From Toxoplasma gondii ME49 (lineage: Eukaryota; Apicomplexa; Conoidasida; Eucoccidiorida; Sarcocystidae), in the NCBI RefSeq assembly GCF_000006565.2, contig NC_031476.1, forward strand, positions 379,458-443,457: DNA of 64,000 nt. The letters run 5' to 3'. Below are positions 36,005 through 48,991 of the stretch, in pieces (position 1 is the first letter of the stretch; each line of letters opens with the position of its first letter). The notes beneath the pieces are model-generated. The model searched no databases. It was not told the DNA's origin and was given only the letters and a program-made list of their open reading frames with translations. The position numbers were made by a program, and so were the translations under genes.

Positions 36005-38520
36005 GCTGAGGAGGCGAGAACGCGCAGAGTTGACCTTATTCACGGAAGAACGCGTCTGTGCAGGTGGGCGGGGGTCGAGAAAAAGAAGCTGACGAAAGAA
36101 AGGCCCCGGAAGACACCTCTCAGATGAGCTCCTTTTTCTTTGCGTCTTCTTGCCTCTGCCTGAGCAGCTTGCTTCTCTCGAGCTTCTCAGGATTCGCAGC
36201 GTCAAAGCGGCGACGCTGGTTCGTCGCTCGTTCCCGGGTCACGCTTCCGCGGTAACTCACAGTTCATGATGAAAGCACGATTTCTGCCTCGTCGACTTCC
36301 TCCCTGAGCCCTGAAACATCCAGCGTCAAGAAAAACAGTTCTTCCGTTCCAGGATTCCGTCTGAAAAAATCAAATTCCGAGGTCCACCTCTTCTCTCGAC
36401 TCTGCCGTTCGGAAGCACACGCACACCAGCCCCGGAAACGCCAACTGCATGCGACATGGGGACCTGGCGAGGCCGGCGATAACAGCGTAATTCTGTTAAT
36501 GGGTTTTCAAAGGGGATTCGACTTCTCCCTTTCGTTTCGACACTCGACAGAGAACGGAGGAGGCAGAAAAGCGGAAGTTCGAAGAAACAAGCGATGCTGG
36601 AGTGCCTCTGACGCTCGACTCTGCATGCAACCCGATATATATTCTGTTACGAGATACAGAGAAACGCTCTTGACGCGTGTCCTGACTGTCTACCACTGAA
36701 ATCCTCTGCCGATGTGGTGCAAGCTTCACGTCGGCGGAAAGCTAACTCCAAAGCTGTCTGCTGTTTTAAGCGGCGATGGGGGTGGTGATAGACTGCAGAC
36801 ACGAACATCCTGAGTCGTTGCATCTCTCTAACTCAACATCAATTCAGTATCCTAGGATGTAAAGCGTCTCCAATCACCCAGAACCGGATTGTATCTCATG
36901 ACTGAAAAAGTACTCGACATCCTAGGTGCTCCGTACAGAGAAACGCTGGGAGGACAACTCACGACACACCGAAGAGTGATTCCCCACATACATAACAACC
37001 GCCTTTCGCTCGTGCGTCTCGACGCTGACAAGGACTTCCGCAAGGTCCTGTGATGCAGTTTACATGCAGATCTCTGACAACTGTGCAGCAGCAATCAATG
37101 AATGACGTGAAAGAGCCGTGGTATGTATCGAATATCCGAGGACACACGGTCATGACGCACCCTCGCAGCACAAGTAGTGGGTGCTTGACTGTTCATTTCA
37201 AGCACAACATCTGTTTCTCGGGACTAACACCAGCAGAAGTCAGCGGATTTTCCACGTCCACTTCACCGTCTACCTTGTTTCCATCTGATCTGTCTTTCTT
37301 ATCACATGTACGACTCCGATAGATAGCGCGTGACCTCTCTTTTCGCGACTTTCACAGCGAATGGCATCTCAGTTGGACTACTAGAGATATATTTCTTTTC
37401 ACCCTTTATAAAGTGAAAAAGAAGCATTGCGAACCCAGGCAGCAGCGAACGCGTGAGGAAGCGCTTCTGAGCCATCTGGGGCGCACGCAGCACATCCGAG
37501 TGTATGTACACCCGGCGCAGACCGGCGTGTCTCGTGTGGTCAAGCGGGAAGACAGAAACGACCTTGAGCTCTGTCGCTTCGTCGGAATTTCGCTTGTGCT
37601 TCGATCAACCTCCGGCAAGTCTCAGCAAATGTATAACGCTCTTCTTATGGATCAGCGAAAACAGTTTTAGAGTAATCACTAGAACGTAGCTTCAGGGGCT
37701 TGGACGCAATGCGCGCAGCAATGCCCGCAGAGTGTTCGACGCCGCGGACGCATGTCCTGTCTCTGGTCTGCACGACCTAGCGAAAACAGATTTCTTCTCA
37801 TTCGCACACCGCACTCCCTCTTTTGGTTGAACAGACTCTGCGTCACAAATCTCTCCGGCTTTCCTTGGAAGCGTTCCTCAACGGTATTCCGTTCTCTGGG
37901 CTCCCTACATCGGAAAGGAACTTATTTCTATCTGTGCGTCTGACTTCGTACACCGGCAGAGTTGTTGAACGCTAGCTTCCCAGCTAAACACACTGCCTCC
38001 GTTCACCCAGCACCGTTAAGCTCAGCACATTCGTCTTAGGTTTGAAACTATGCGGAAGGCCACAGGCCTCGCGGTGTCTATACACCCGAGCCGACCGCTG
38101 GTCTCTCGCACAGCACCCACTGTCTCCAGCCAAAATACGAACCCGCGTCCTCCTGTCTCGCGCTTCACAGCACTGCGTCGAAACTCTTTCTTCTGCGACA
38201 TTCCTAATGCCTCAGGTTTTGCAGATGCATTCGAACACAAGCTGACAAGCTGTCCAAACGTAAAATTTGCTTTCGTTATCTCCCTCCCGATGCGACACTA
38301 CAAAGACTCCCCAGATCGCCTTCTCGTTCGCCTGCAACCTATCTAGGACCAGGAGCGAGGCTTTTTCGCGTGGTGAAACAGTACTCGAGTCTCTTCTAGC
38401 TTCAATACCAGCATTGTAGACCTGCTGTAGAGACATCATGAAGATCGCTCCATCCCCACCTTATTGGGAACAGGCGTCTCCGAGGTAGAGAATTTGCCAA
38501 CTTTTTCTCGGATGCACTCT
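36005..38520. other. Intergenic: RRM-like gene 5' flank and THOC5 3' flank
   Basis: About 2.5 kb without a supportable gene. TGCATGC motifs are present at 36446-36452 and, as the palindrome TGCATGCA, at 36622-36629. The right part should be the 3' UTR of the THOC5 gene. The open frame upstream of 36004 continues in phase to about 36205, so the leader boundary is uncertain. Confidence 0.5.
36446..36452. promoter_or_regulatory. TGCATGC motif upstream of the RRM-like gene
   Basis: TGCATGC about 440 bp upstream of the proposed start, with a second, palindromic copy at 36622-36629. Positional inference only. Confidence 0.35.
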
Positions 38521-41500
38521 CTATTCATGGACTGAGTCGTCCTCGGCTGCGGCAGACAGGCCTTCTTCCTCTCCGTTCTCGACGCCCAACCGCTTCTCCG
38601 CGAGCAACGCCGTTTTTTTCACTTTCTCTGAAGGACGTTCCATCTCGCTTCTCTCCAAGGCCTCGCCCCCCGCGTAGCGGTCGACGCCGCACTGCAGAAA
38701 ACGCAAAGAAGAACAAACGCGGTGGAGACAGGACGGAAAACGCAAAACACGGAAGAAACATGAGAAGGACGGGACAACGCAAGGAAAAAAGAGTTCATGG
38801 GGGAAGAACAAAATGGAGACCCTCTCGCGAAGTTCCTCAGCTGCCTGTACTCGACAGTGCATCTGTCGTGGTTCCCTTTAAACGCTTCGTAAGTGAATAC
38901 AACTATTCGGCTAGACGGAGATCTACACAGGCACCTACATGTACATATATATATATATATATATTTGTCAATACTTCGTTGAAGAGACAGCTCTTTTCCT
39001 TGTGCAGAGAGCAACGGCACAGAGAGGCTTCTCACGTTGCCACCGTGCCAAGACACTGGCAAGTCCGGCAGCGAAACTCAACGACCACCGCTGGCCGTCA
39101 GCAGATACCTCGTGCTGCACTTTGTTCGTTTTCTGGAGTCTGAGGAGAGGCAACGCCAAAGAGCAGCGCGAGGAGTCTTGAAGAGGTGAGAACCGGTCGT
39201 CTCTCTTCGGAAACACCTACTTTGAGATGTTCGATTTGGGCTGCGAGAAGACCGAGAGCAAGCTTTGCAGGATACGCAGAGAATCGGTCTACAACTGTAA
39301 CGTTGACCATCTCCTCAAGTGCCTGAAGATGCACGGAGAAAAATGGTTCTGAATGCAAAGACGGTGGCTCCACTCGAAACTATTTGCTCACCTAAACGTG
39401 TACGTCTGCATTTACACACATATATATCTATCTATATATATATATATGTTCCCGTAGATATGTGGGAACCTATTTGTATGTGCAAGTGCATGCACACAAG
39501 CTGTCACACAAAGGGCCTTCTAACAGGCAGTCCAGAAACGCGTTCTGGGGCGTCACACCGTCACAGTCGCTACGCATGCAGAATACCCCAAATGTCATTG
39601 AAAAAAGGTGCATCTGGAAGGACCGCAGTGTCCGAGCACTCCTTCTTAAAAGTTCTTTAGTCGGGAGACAAATGCCTCATTGAGGTCATTCTGGGAGAAA
39701 TCCTCTCTGAGGCAGGAGTCGCGTCAAGAAACTGTATGCTTTCAAGTGCACCGAGAGGCGCATTATCTGATACGATACAAACATGTCAGCAACAGATCCT
39801 GCATAGATGCAAATCCATACACACATATATATATATATATATACATGTATATATATATATATATAACCATGCGTATTATCATGAATGTGCGAATGTGGTT
39901 GTGGGGCGTGGATGCGGATACAACATATTTATAAATGGTTCTTCCTACTTGTCTAGGTTTCGCAACACGGCTCCATACAATCCACACCATATCTATCCAT
40001 CTGTATGTATATCTGTATATATATATATATATATGTGTGTATATATATATATACACATATACCTATGCATATACGTATATTTATGTATATACATGTATAT
40101 ATGTATATTCACAAACATCCTGATGAGTGTCTCTACATCTTGAAGTGTGTGTTGAAGGGGAGATGGAACAATGAAAATAATGGTAGACGGGGGAGAAGGG
40201 TGAGAGAGTGGAGAAGAGAGTCTTTCGACTGCTTTGTTGCGAACCTCGAGAGAGAGACGTGAGGGGCCTTCGTCGACCTCCGCACTCCGCTCTTCCTTGG
40301 GGGTCTCCTCTTCCAAGTCCTCTTTCGCGTTTTGCCCTTCGTCTCCTTCTCTCGCGTCGGGAGGCGAGGTAGGCGCTGGCGCTACGTTCTCGAAGAGGCG
40401 GAAGTTCGCCGGTCTTGAGATCCGAGGCAAAACGACACACAACAAGGCGGGGAAATCGGAAACGAAGATCGGCGACCTCTCTCCGAGCACAGGGCGGGAA
40501 ACGACACAAAGGCCGGACAGTTGCAGCCTCTGGGGAAACATGAAACATGGGCGTCGAGAGAACAACGGAACAGAGACGAAGAAGAGGTGCAAGGAGAACC
40601 GGATCTCAGAAACAGAAAGCGGTGTGAAAGAGTGAGGAAAAGGGAGACGAAGAAAAAAAAGAGGCAGAGAGAAAGAAAGGGAGATGAACAAACAAAGGGA
40701 GAGAGGACGGAAAGGAGACACGCGAAAAGGCTGAATCAGACAGACAGAGAAGAAAGAAGAGAGAGACGAAAAAACAGAAATGGGAGACAGATAGGTGGCG
40801 TAACCTTTGATTGCATTGTTCGCTCCTTACCTGTCATTGAGGAAGACCTTGATGAGGGCGTAGACGCGCCGACCGTGTGCCTCGAAGATCGCCTTAAACG
40901 CGAGCGCGTCTTCGTCCTCGAGAAACGCCTCTCGCATGCGTTTCCAAATGTCTTTCTCCACGTCGTCTTCTCCCTTCTTCCTCCCTGCCGCCGGCGCCTC
41001 GGAGTTCGACGCAGGGCCGCAGAAGAGGCGGGGCGAAGCGCTGTCTCTGTCGCCTTTGTCTTCATCTCCGAAGAGGGAAGCGACCTCGGCCGGACCGGCA
41101 GAAAAAGCAGGAACTTCGAGAGCAGAGACAGGTGTGAACAGAACGCAGCTTCCGAGAGCCGCCCCCGGCGAAGGGAGAAGAAGCAGCAGCGAGTGCAGCG
41201 CCTGCAGAGGAGGCGGCCGTTCAGGATGCCGGCTGAAAACCACAGTGAAGGAGCAGAAAGGAGAGAAACGTGGAGAGGATAGAAGACCGGAAAGGTAGAA
41301 ATCGGAGGGCATCGAGACGTGAGGGAGAAGAAGAAAAAGTGACGGAAGATAGCAGAAATGGGTCTGAAGGAAACGAAGGAGACGAACATGCCCAGAGAGA
41401 GAGAGACAGAGACCAGACCTTCACGCCAAGCATGCAACAGCAAGAAGAAAACGAACATCAAAGTCGCAGAACAAGCAGAGCCGAAGGTGCAGATATGCAT

Positions 41501-41568
41501 ACGGAGATAACCACATACGCCTACACACCTATGTACACGTATCAATATACATATGTACCAGTGTACAC

Positions 41569-41608
<40 letters not shown>

Positions 41609-43187
41609 ATAAATCTACATATGAATATGCATGTTACTCGCTTTATAGGGAGCGTCACGTAGAGAGATCAGTGTGGATACTCGTGTGTAACTACAAAAAT
41701 CAATATATATATATATATGTAGATATATGCAGAATTATATATTTCTGGATGGATAAATGGCGCCCGTATGCAGACGTTACGTATCATCCTTCGGACCAGA
41801 CCATATGTGCATGTGAGGCGCTTTCCATTGACTGGATACGCGTCTGCGAAGAACTGACTGCGAGCTCCATCTCCCAGAGCTCCCAAGGGGAGCGATGAAG
41901 ACCCCCAGTCCACCCCCAACGGCGCCAAACACCCGTTTGTCTCCAAGGCATGCACGCGAGGGACGCAGCGACTGGACTAAGGGAGATAAATGCAAAGCAG
42001 AAAACGCATCCAGACAGCCAAGCCGTTCCGCCTACCAGTAGTGGTGGAGCAGCTGCAGTGCCCAGGCACGAGCGTAGACTGCAGAGGACAGAGAGAGAAA
42101 AATCAAGAGACGCAAACTGTGCGTTGACTTGCGAGAAAGGGAAGCACCCTTCAAGCATGGAGGCCTCTGTGTCAGAGCAGAGGCGCCGCGGTCCAGTTGT
42201 CTCCAACGAAACCGGCAGGAGAAACCGCCTCTTCTTTGTCTCGGCAAGTAGGTTGCGCAGAGTCGAGGCATTCTCTCTAAGAAACGACGCACCCGATTTC
42301 GCGAGATCGACACGAACCAGAGAAGCCTCGATTGTCTCCCACCGAGGGGCGGAGAGGAAGTGAGAGAAGCAGAATGGACGAGAGCGGAGAGGTGCAGAAC
42401 GGTTGACCGGAAATGGTGCCGAGAAGGAATCGAAGGCGAAAGGAGAGAGAAGGAGAAAAAGGACAGAAGGGAGAGAAAGAGCAGAGAGGAGACGAACGCA
42501 AAAGACGAATGGGGGACTGTGACTGGAAAGAGAGATGGCGACGGAACAAAAAAGGCGACATTGGCGAGAAGAGCGAAAAGGGGGAACGAACCTCTTCGGC
42601 GAATCGCAGAAACGAACTCCTTGATGTTCACTTGCGCAGACGCACAACAACTCGGAGGAGGCGGCAAACACGCCATAGACGCAACCCAGTTGAACAGCCA
42701 CCCTTGCCTGGCCAACAAAAAACAAAGAGACTCTGAACTTCTCCCCGATGAACACCGCTTGCTCCATTCGTCCACGTGCAAGCATGCATGCACCTTTCTA
42801 TCTACCTGTCTCCTTACACACACCTCTCTTCATTTACGCAAGCGCCAGCTCTCCTCGCTAAAGGTCCATCTGTCACTCCATACTTGGACGTCTGAATCTC
42901 TGCGGCCGTGTCGACGTTTCTTCCTCATTCGTAAACGACGCTCCGACTCCCGAAACCAGAAAACACCATCAACTTGCATATATATATATATATAGAGAGA
43001 GAGAGATACAGATATATATATATATATATATATAGGTATATAGATATATAGATATATATATGCATACAGATAGAGGTGTAGAGACAGATGTATAGATAGA
43101 GGTAGAGTTATGTGTGCGCATGTCTGTGATTCGATCCATCTGTAGCCGTTATTGGTGAATCCATCTGTATCGGCGTCTACACCGATA

Positions 43188-43237
<50 letters not shown>

Positions 43238-44280
43238 GTGACGTCGCTTCGACTGCATGCACGAGGCTACGGGCTCGCGCATTTTAAGATGAAGTCGACT
43301 CCGGACTCTGAAGTCGCCAGGCAGTGTTGGCAAGGCGCCAAAGGGTCACCTGAAACTGCCACAGTGGACCATGTATCTCTTTCGCAGAACGCTTCTGCTT
43401 CGGAGCGTTCTTGTGTCTCTCACGTCGGATCAAGGTCGCCGGGCATCTCGCCGAGGTCTGCAAAGTTCCCTGACAAGAACAGGACAACGAAGGAAACGAA
43501 GACGTCAGCAGCGCCAGACAAAACCGATTCGAAGAGGAGCACGAACGAGACAAGCCTGCCTTCTCCGGATTTTTGAGACCCTCTCTTCTCACTACTCCGC
43601 TCCTTCTTTCTGCCGTCTCCTCCGACCGTCCCCTCCCAACTCCTGTACCATGTGCTCGAGTCGCCTTCCTAAACCAAGTCTCCGTTTCGCATGCGCTGCG
43701 CCTTTGTGTTTACCAGGAAAGAGATGTTGGAGATAGGGGACTGTGGGGTGGGGCAAGGCCTTGGGCGGGAGGGGGGCATGCAGCAGAGTGACCTCGAGGT
43801 TCGCGTTGTAGCGGAATACGAGTAGGAGAGGAAACAGCGAGGCCGGCGAGAAGTCCGCGACGCCTCTCTCCGAGCTCTGTGAAGGGACCGCAGCCTCCTC
43901 GCGAGCAGAGTCCGACGCCGACGCCCCAGCCACTGCACTCGAGAGAAAGAGAGACTACCAAGAGAGGAAGCAGCAGGGAGACAGAAAAGAGAAGAAGCAG
44001 AGAAAGTCAGTTCGCGCGACTGCAGAACAAACGGTCTCCACACGTGAGAGACATGACAAAGCAAAAAGGAAGAAGTGCATTGCCTGTGGCCGCCCGGAGA
44101 GCAACACAAGACGAATCTCAGACATCGAAAAAAATCCTCGTCGAAAACAAGGAAGCGAAACTTGAACGCAGACACATGGACACAAACGACGTCCAGCAAC
44201 TCCACGTCTTCACGCGCATACCTTACGTAGATCTTCCCTCACACTTTTCCACATGCGCATATACAAACACATACATATAC

Positions 44281-44331
<51 letters not shown>

Positions 44332-47300
44332 GGTATTTATACACACATACATACATCTTTATATATATATGTATATATGTATATATTTATATATATGTAT
44401 ATATTTATATATATTTATATATATATGGGCGCAGAGACTTGGGTGTGGAGATGTGTTTATGAAGATTCAGGTGGAGCATTGGAAGTTGTTTCCAGTCGTC
44501 GATGTGTGTTTTGACTTTTTCTTTTGAGATCGCTATTTTCTCTGGACGCCCATGTCGCGTTGTTTCCTTCTTACCGGTAGAGGGAGGTGGGGGTCTGCTG
44601 CGATTTCGACGTGCACTTCTTTGTCGTGTAACATCTCCAGCTGGCGTTTGCCTTCTTCGCGTCCGCTCTCTCTGTCTGTCTCTTGCTCCCCGTTTCTCTC
44701 CTCCGCGGCGTCTTCCTTCTCCACCTCGGCCGACTCTCCCAGGCGCTGTCTCTTCGGTTCACACCCCCCAGGAGTCTCTTGTGCATCTCGCTCACGCTTC
44801 TTCAGTCTGCGGAACGAGGACGCCTCCACACTCAGGCTGGCGATGGCGGCGTCGCCCGAGAGTCGCGCGTGGAAGAAAAAGGAGGAAAAGATAGAGAGAA
44901 GAGGAGCAGGCAGGCGCTTGGCTTCGGCAGGAAACTCGACCGTTTCTGAGGCGCAGCTGGATAGAATGGTATTGCACATTTCATCCATCTCGCGCAGCAC
45001 TTGCTGAAGCTGTCGGAGCTTCTTCGGGAACTGCGCAGCCTTCGCCGCAAGACTCTCTTCCTGTTGTTCCGCCTGGATAGAAAGAAACAGAACGACGAAA
45101 AAAACTCCTCAAAGCAGCCTCTCGAGGCACGCAGAAAGAATCTCGGAAACCAGCCAGCGGACGCGCTCGGGTCGCAAGAAAACATCCAAGTCCGAGACAG
45201 CGCTCGAAAGCTCGGAGAGCCAAGAGTCGGACGCGAAGCGACCGTGGAAGGTCGAACTCTCTACCGCCGTCAGTGACACTCGCTCGTATGCTCCAGAGCA
45301 GAGACGCCTCTGCGTGCGAAGGAACTCTGGTGCTCTCGAACCGAGCTCCTCCAAACAGAAATCCTCCAGCGACAAGGTGAGTTCATCGTCGACGTTCGCA
45401 GTCTTCCCTGCACGAACCTTTGCACTGCTCTCTGGGACCCCACTTGACAGTTCGTAGGGTGGCAGTGAGTCACCACACACAAGCACAGATCCATCTTGCA
45501 CGCCGAGCCGGAGCGCAAACGTCGAGAAGGAACTCAAAAAAAAGGACTTGCCTGGAGCCTGGCAAACAAGGAACAACATGAACGAGGTGCTGGAGCTGCT
45601 TTCACATGGAAGTCGACTCAGAGACAGACGAGCTCTCCAAACCGATCCTGGCGAGACCGCGCCTGACCTGTTCTCTCTGCCGCTTAATTTCCTCGAGCTT
45701 CTCCTTCTCTTTGACTCTCCCTTGGAGCTCCGAGTTCAGCAGGAGAAGCAGCGTCTCGTGAGCGCGCTCGCACCCTTCTTCTCCAGCTTGAGAGGCGGCC
45801 ACAGCGGCGACTGCTGCGGAGTACAGAGAGCTGTGTTGCGCGGCTTGTTCTCGTTCTTCTTCTCTCTGTCTCTCGTCAGGATCGCCTCGTCTGGTTAACG
45901 CTTCGCCGCTCGGGACTCGCGAGCCCGCTCGCGTCCCTCCAGCGTCTCTGCCGCGAGTGTTCGGCGCCTCTCGCCGCAAGTCCTCTCTCGCCCTCTCCTT
46001 CGTTCCGTCTCCGTTGCTTCGCGGATCTTCTTCTTCTTTCCGGGTCTTCAGGTGGCGGAGAAAGGCGTCGAAAGCCGGTGTGTCGAACGCGTTCTCTTCG
46101 CTCGTCTTGCGGTGTATGAACAGCTGCCGGTACGTCCGTCGCCCCTTCTCTGTCGCCGCGCAGCTGCGCCCCAGAGACACCGCATGCAGCAAATCCTCCG
46201 TCTCCTGCTGAAGGGAGCAAAGCGCGCGGCTCTGGGAACGAAGAGTCAACACACCCCCCGGAATCTCCCTCCACTGCAGGGAAATCAACCGCCGGCGCAA
46301 CTCCGGCAAGCCAGCACACGACGAGAGAGAAGAAGACAGAGAAACAGAAGGAGAAGAAGGAGACGGAGAAGAAGACGAAGAAGAAGAGCGGGCAGTCGTG
46401 GGGTCGTTGGGAGTGTCGGCAGACGACGTCGACAAGCAGTCGTGAACTTGAGAGTACCTGCGGGAGAGGGAGAGGAGACAAAACGGGACCGAGACTCAGG
46501 AGGGAACTGAAGGAAACGTCGCGCTTCAGAAGAAATGGGGAGGGCATGAAAACGATGGAGAGACAGACAAGAGTACAGACACACCAGCAGTCCACGAGGT
46601 CTCTCAGACAGAAGAGAAAACTCGGAACTCACCGGGAGAAAAAGACCATGCAGCGATGGAGACAACGAAGGAGAACGAGAGAAACACAGAGAGAATGGAA
46701 GAGAGAGCAAGAGAACGCCCGAGAGAGAAGCGAGTGAGGAGAAGGAGAAGGACGAAACAAGAGCGAGCAAAAGCCGACGAGAAAGAGACAAGAGCGAAGG
46801 AGAGAAAGCGTTCGGTGAAAGTGTGTGGGGACTCGCCAGGCATCCAGCGCAGCCGCAAGACGCGTCTCGCGATGTGTGCTGATGAAAGTCACCGGCTGGA
46901 CATCTCTTTCTCTTTCACTGCAACCGCCCCCGAACGCAAAGCTCGAACTGCCTCCAAGAGTCCGGTGTGTCTCCCTGAAAACTCACCAGTCTCCGAGCTT
47001 CCTCATTCTCGCCTCAATCGCCACCGGCGCCTTGACGCGCGCGACCGCCAACTGGGAGGCGTCTCCACCCTTCGAGCCTGTCTCCTCGGCGGGAGGCGGC
47101 TGTGTTGGGACGCCAGCTGCACAAGACAGAAAGGGAGAGAACTCGAGAGAGAGGTCGGACGGCAAGTGAAACGGCCGACTGCGTCGACGGTGCCGGCGGC
47201 TACAGCGAGCAGAGGACGACAGCGAGCAGAGGACGGCAGCAAGAGAGTGAGAGAGAGAGTGAGAGAGAGAGTGAGAGAGAGAGTGAGAGAGAGAGAGGGG

Positions 47301-48991
47301 CGAGAAGAAAACGAGCAGGGTGAGCCAGAAAGAAACAGACGACTGACACGGGTGGGAGCAGGGAAACGGAGAGCCAAGAGAGAGGACATGTACTTCACAG
47401 AAAGAATACCAGCGGGAAGAAACACAGCTGCGTTTCTCCAGAGAGCGTCGGCAGGCACCCTGGTGCACAGGAGAAAGGAGAAGAGACTGGGAGACAGAAA
47501 GCGTCGCTACCTCGAAACGCCGTTTTTCCACAGTGCTCGTCGCCTCGATGTCTTTTTCGCAACTCCCGTCTCTGCGTTCCTTCTTCTCGGCGCGCTCAAC
47601 TCACCGCTGGAGGGCGAGGCCTGCTTCCCGCACACCGCGTCGCTGGTGTCCTCCGTCGCTTCGTTCTCCTTCGCCCGCTCCTCCTCTTGCGCCAGACGCA
47701 GAAGTTCCGCCTTCTCCAGCAAGCGCAGTCGAGTTCGCGTGTACATACACTCGGTCACCTTGTCCCACACCTCGTTCAGCGCGTCGTCGAGGCTGCGCAC
47801 CGCCGCGAGGCCGAGAAAGGCGCGCTGAAGCATGGCGCGGCCACAGACTTGCTGCAGGAGCTCGGAGGGGCTGAGTGCCTTCTTCTCCTTCTCTGCAGCT
47901 TCCCCAGGATCCGAGCCGGCATCCAGAAGCGTCTTCACCCTCTTCTCCGACAGAGGCGAGGCCGCGACAAAGGTCTCTGCCGCGGTGCCCTCCTGCGTCT
48001 CTCCTGACAGAAGTGAAGGGAAGAAGGACGCAGAGCGTGTGAAGGGCGGCTCGATCAAGTCGCGAAGCAGCGCCAGCTCGGTCGCTGTCTGTGCACCACA
48101 GACGGAGGTCAAGAGGGCCTGGCTCGCCTCGACGGACGTCTCGGTCTCTGTCTCCCCGAGTCGCAACGAGGCATCCACCGCGTCCCGTCTCTTCTTCGCT
48201 CTTTCATCGTATCCTTTCTCCCCACCCCACACCCGCCCTTTCGTCTCTTCACTGCTGCCCGGTGCTTTCGTCGCCGGAGAGACATCGGCGGACCTTCGAG
48301 GACTGGTCGTCGAGGAGTCTTTCTCCAGGCTGTCTCCGAGAGCCTGGAGCGCATGCAGAAAGGCGAGAGGCGCCGAGACAGGCGCGCGGTCTCCTCCAGG
48401 AGCCGCAGGGGCCTTCGCGTCCCCGGAAGGCGTTTCTTTCCTGTCTCCTTCCTCTCCCTTCACCTCAACGCGCGTCCGCTGGGCGTCGCGCCCTCTCGCG
48501 TCTTCTGTCGCCGCATCAACGTTCCGAGAAAACAGACACAAAGGAGACAGAGGAGGCGGAGAGATAGACGCCACAGACAAGCGTGGGGAGATAGGTAGAA
48601 CCTCGGCCGCAATTTCCTTCGAGTCTCTCTGAGGGATGGGCGCCCGCGAACGCGCAGGCGAAGCGGCCGAGGCGGCGCCAGAGGGTCCAGAAGCCTTTTG
48701 AGATGACTTTTTTGACGAAGGAGAGAGGGAGGAACCTGTCGGCGCAGCCGGGGAAGAAGAGCATCCCGAAGAAGAGGAAGCATTCCGAGAAGAAGCGGGC
48801 GAAGAGGAGGAAGAGGAAGAGGAAGAAGACGAAGAAGAAGAAGAGGAAGAAGAAGAGGAAGAGGAAGAAGACGAAGAAGAAGAAGAGGAAGAAGAAGAGG
48901 AAGAAGAAGAAGAGGAAGAAGAAGAGGAGGGGGGGGACTGACGGTTGCCGCTGGTGGGTGCGGCCGAGGGGGCGGCCCGCGGAGGCGACAT
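38521..48991 (-). CDS. THOC5: THO complex subunit 5 homologue (THOC5)
   Basis: THOC5 belongs to the nuclear THO/TREX complex coupling transcription to mRNA export. Phase-consistent exons: 48991-47605, 47116-46987, 46457-45668, 45072-44575, 43876-43714, 43469-43424, 42707-42632, 42335-42129; then, after an unresolved part, 41232-40831, an exon near 40500-40150, 39322-39221 and 38691-38521. Family signals in order: coiled coil ending [18 protein letters not shown] (THOC5 LARLDWELEQRK region); [20 protein letters not shown] (human ARHLPPPLYVLFVQA) followed by a basic KRQR stretch; [20 protein letters not shown] and [25 protein letters not shown] (human HPYLWVQKLGGLHFP); [10 protein letters not shown] and [10 protein letters not shown] near the C-terminal domain. 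The start is the ATG at 48991. Exon 1 carries about 50 consecutive Ser and a Ser/Pro/Glu-rich extension absent from animal THOC5. Exons covering about 42128-41233 are not resolved, and the last two small exons could belong to a separate gene. Confidence 0.75.
38938..38967. repeat. (TA)n microsatellite
   Basis: Short TA tract between the last two proposed exons of the THOC5 gene. Confidence 0.75.
39416..39450. repeat. (TA)n/(ATCT)n microsatellite
   Basis: Short AT-rich tract just upstream (in gene orientation) of the exon at 39322-39221. Confidence 0.7.
39823..39865. repeat. (TA)n microsatellite
   Basis: TA tract with one CATG interruption in a THOC5 intron. Confidence 0.8.
40000..40110. repeat. 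Compound TA/TG/CATATA microsatellite
   Basis: About 110 bp of compound TA, GTGT and ACATGTATA units, immediately 3' of the exon near 40500-40150 of the THOC5 gene. Confidence 0.8.
41569..41605. repeat. (TA)n microsatellite
   Basis: Pure TA run in a THOC5 intron; a second short run is at about 41703-41728. Confidence 0.85.
42978..43072. repeat. Compound TA/GA microsatellite
   Basis: TA run, then a GAGAGA run, then TA with TAGATA units. It lies in the THOC5 intron between exons 43424 and 42707. Confidence 0.85.
43190..43235. repeat. (TA)n microsatellite
   Basis: About 45 bp of pure TA repeat in the same THOC5 intron. Confidence 0.9.
44261..44427. repeat. (TA)n/(CATA)n microsatellite
   Basis: About 165 bp TA tract with periodic TGTA and TTTA units in the THOC5 intron between exons 44575 and 43876. 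Confidence 0.9.
47241..47300. repeat. 10-bp GAGAGAGAGT minisatellite
   Basis: About five or six copies of a 10-11 bp purine unit, in THOC5 intron 1 (between exons 47605 and 47116). Confidence 0.85.
48785..48935. repeat. Trinucleotide tract encoding poly-Ser
   Basis: GAA/GAG-type purine repeat on the plus strand. Read on the minus strand in the THOC5 frame it encodes about 50 consecutive serines. Confidence 0.9.

Noticed and set aside
41800..41980. Candidate THOC5 exon between 42129 and 41232
   Set aside because: Three frames are open with plausible splice sites and none clearly matches the family, so no exon is called.
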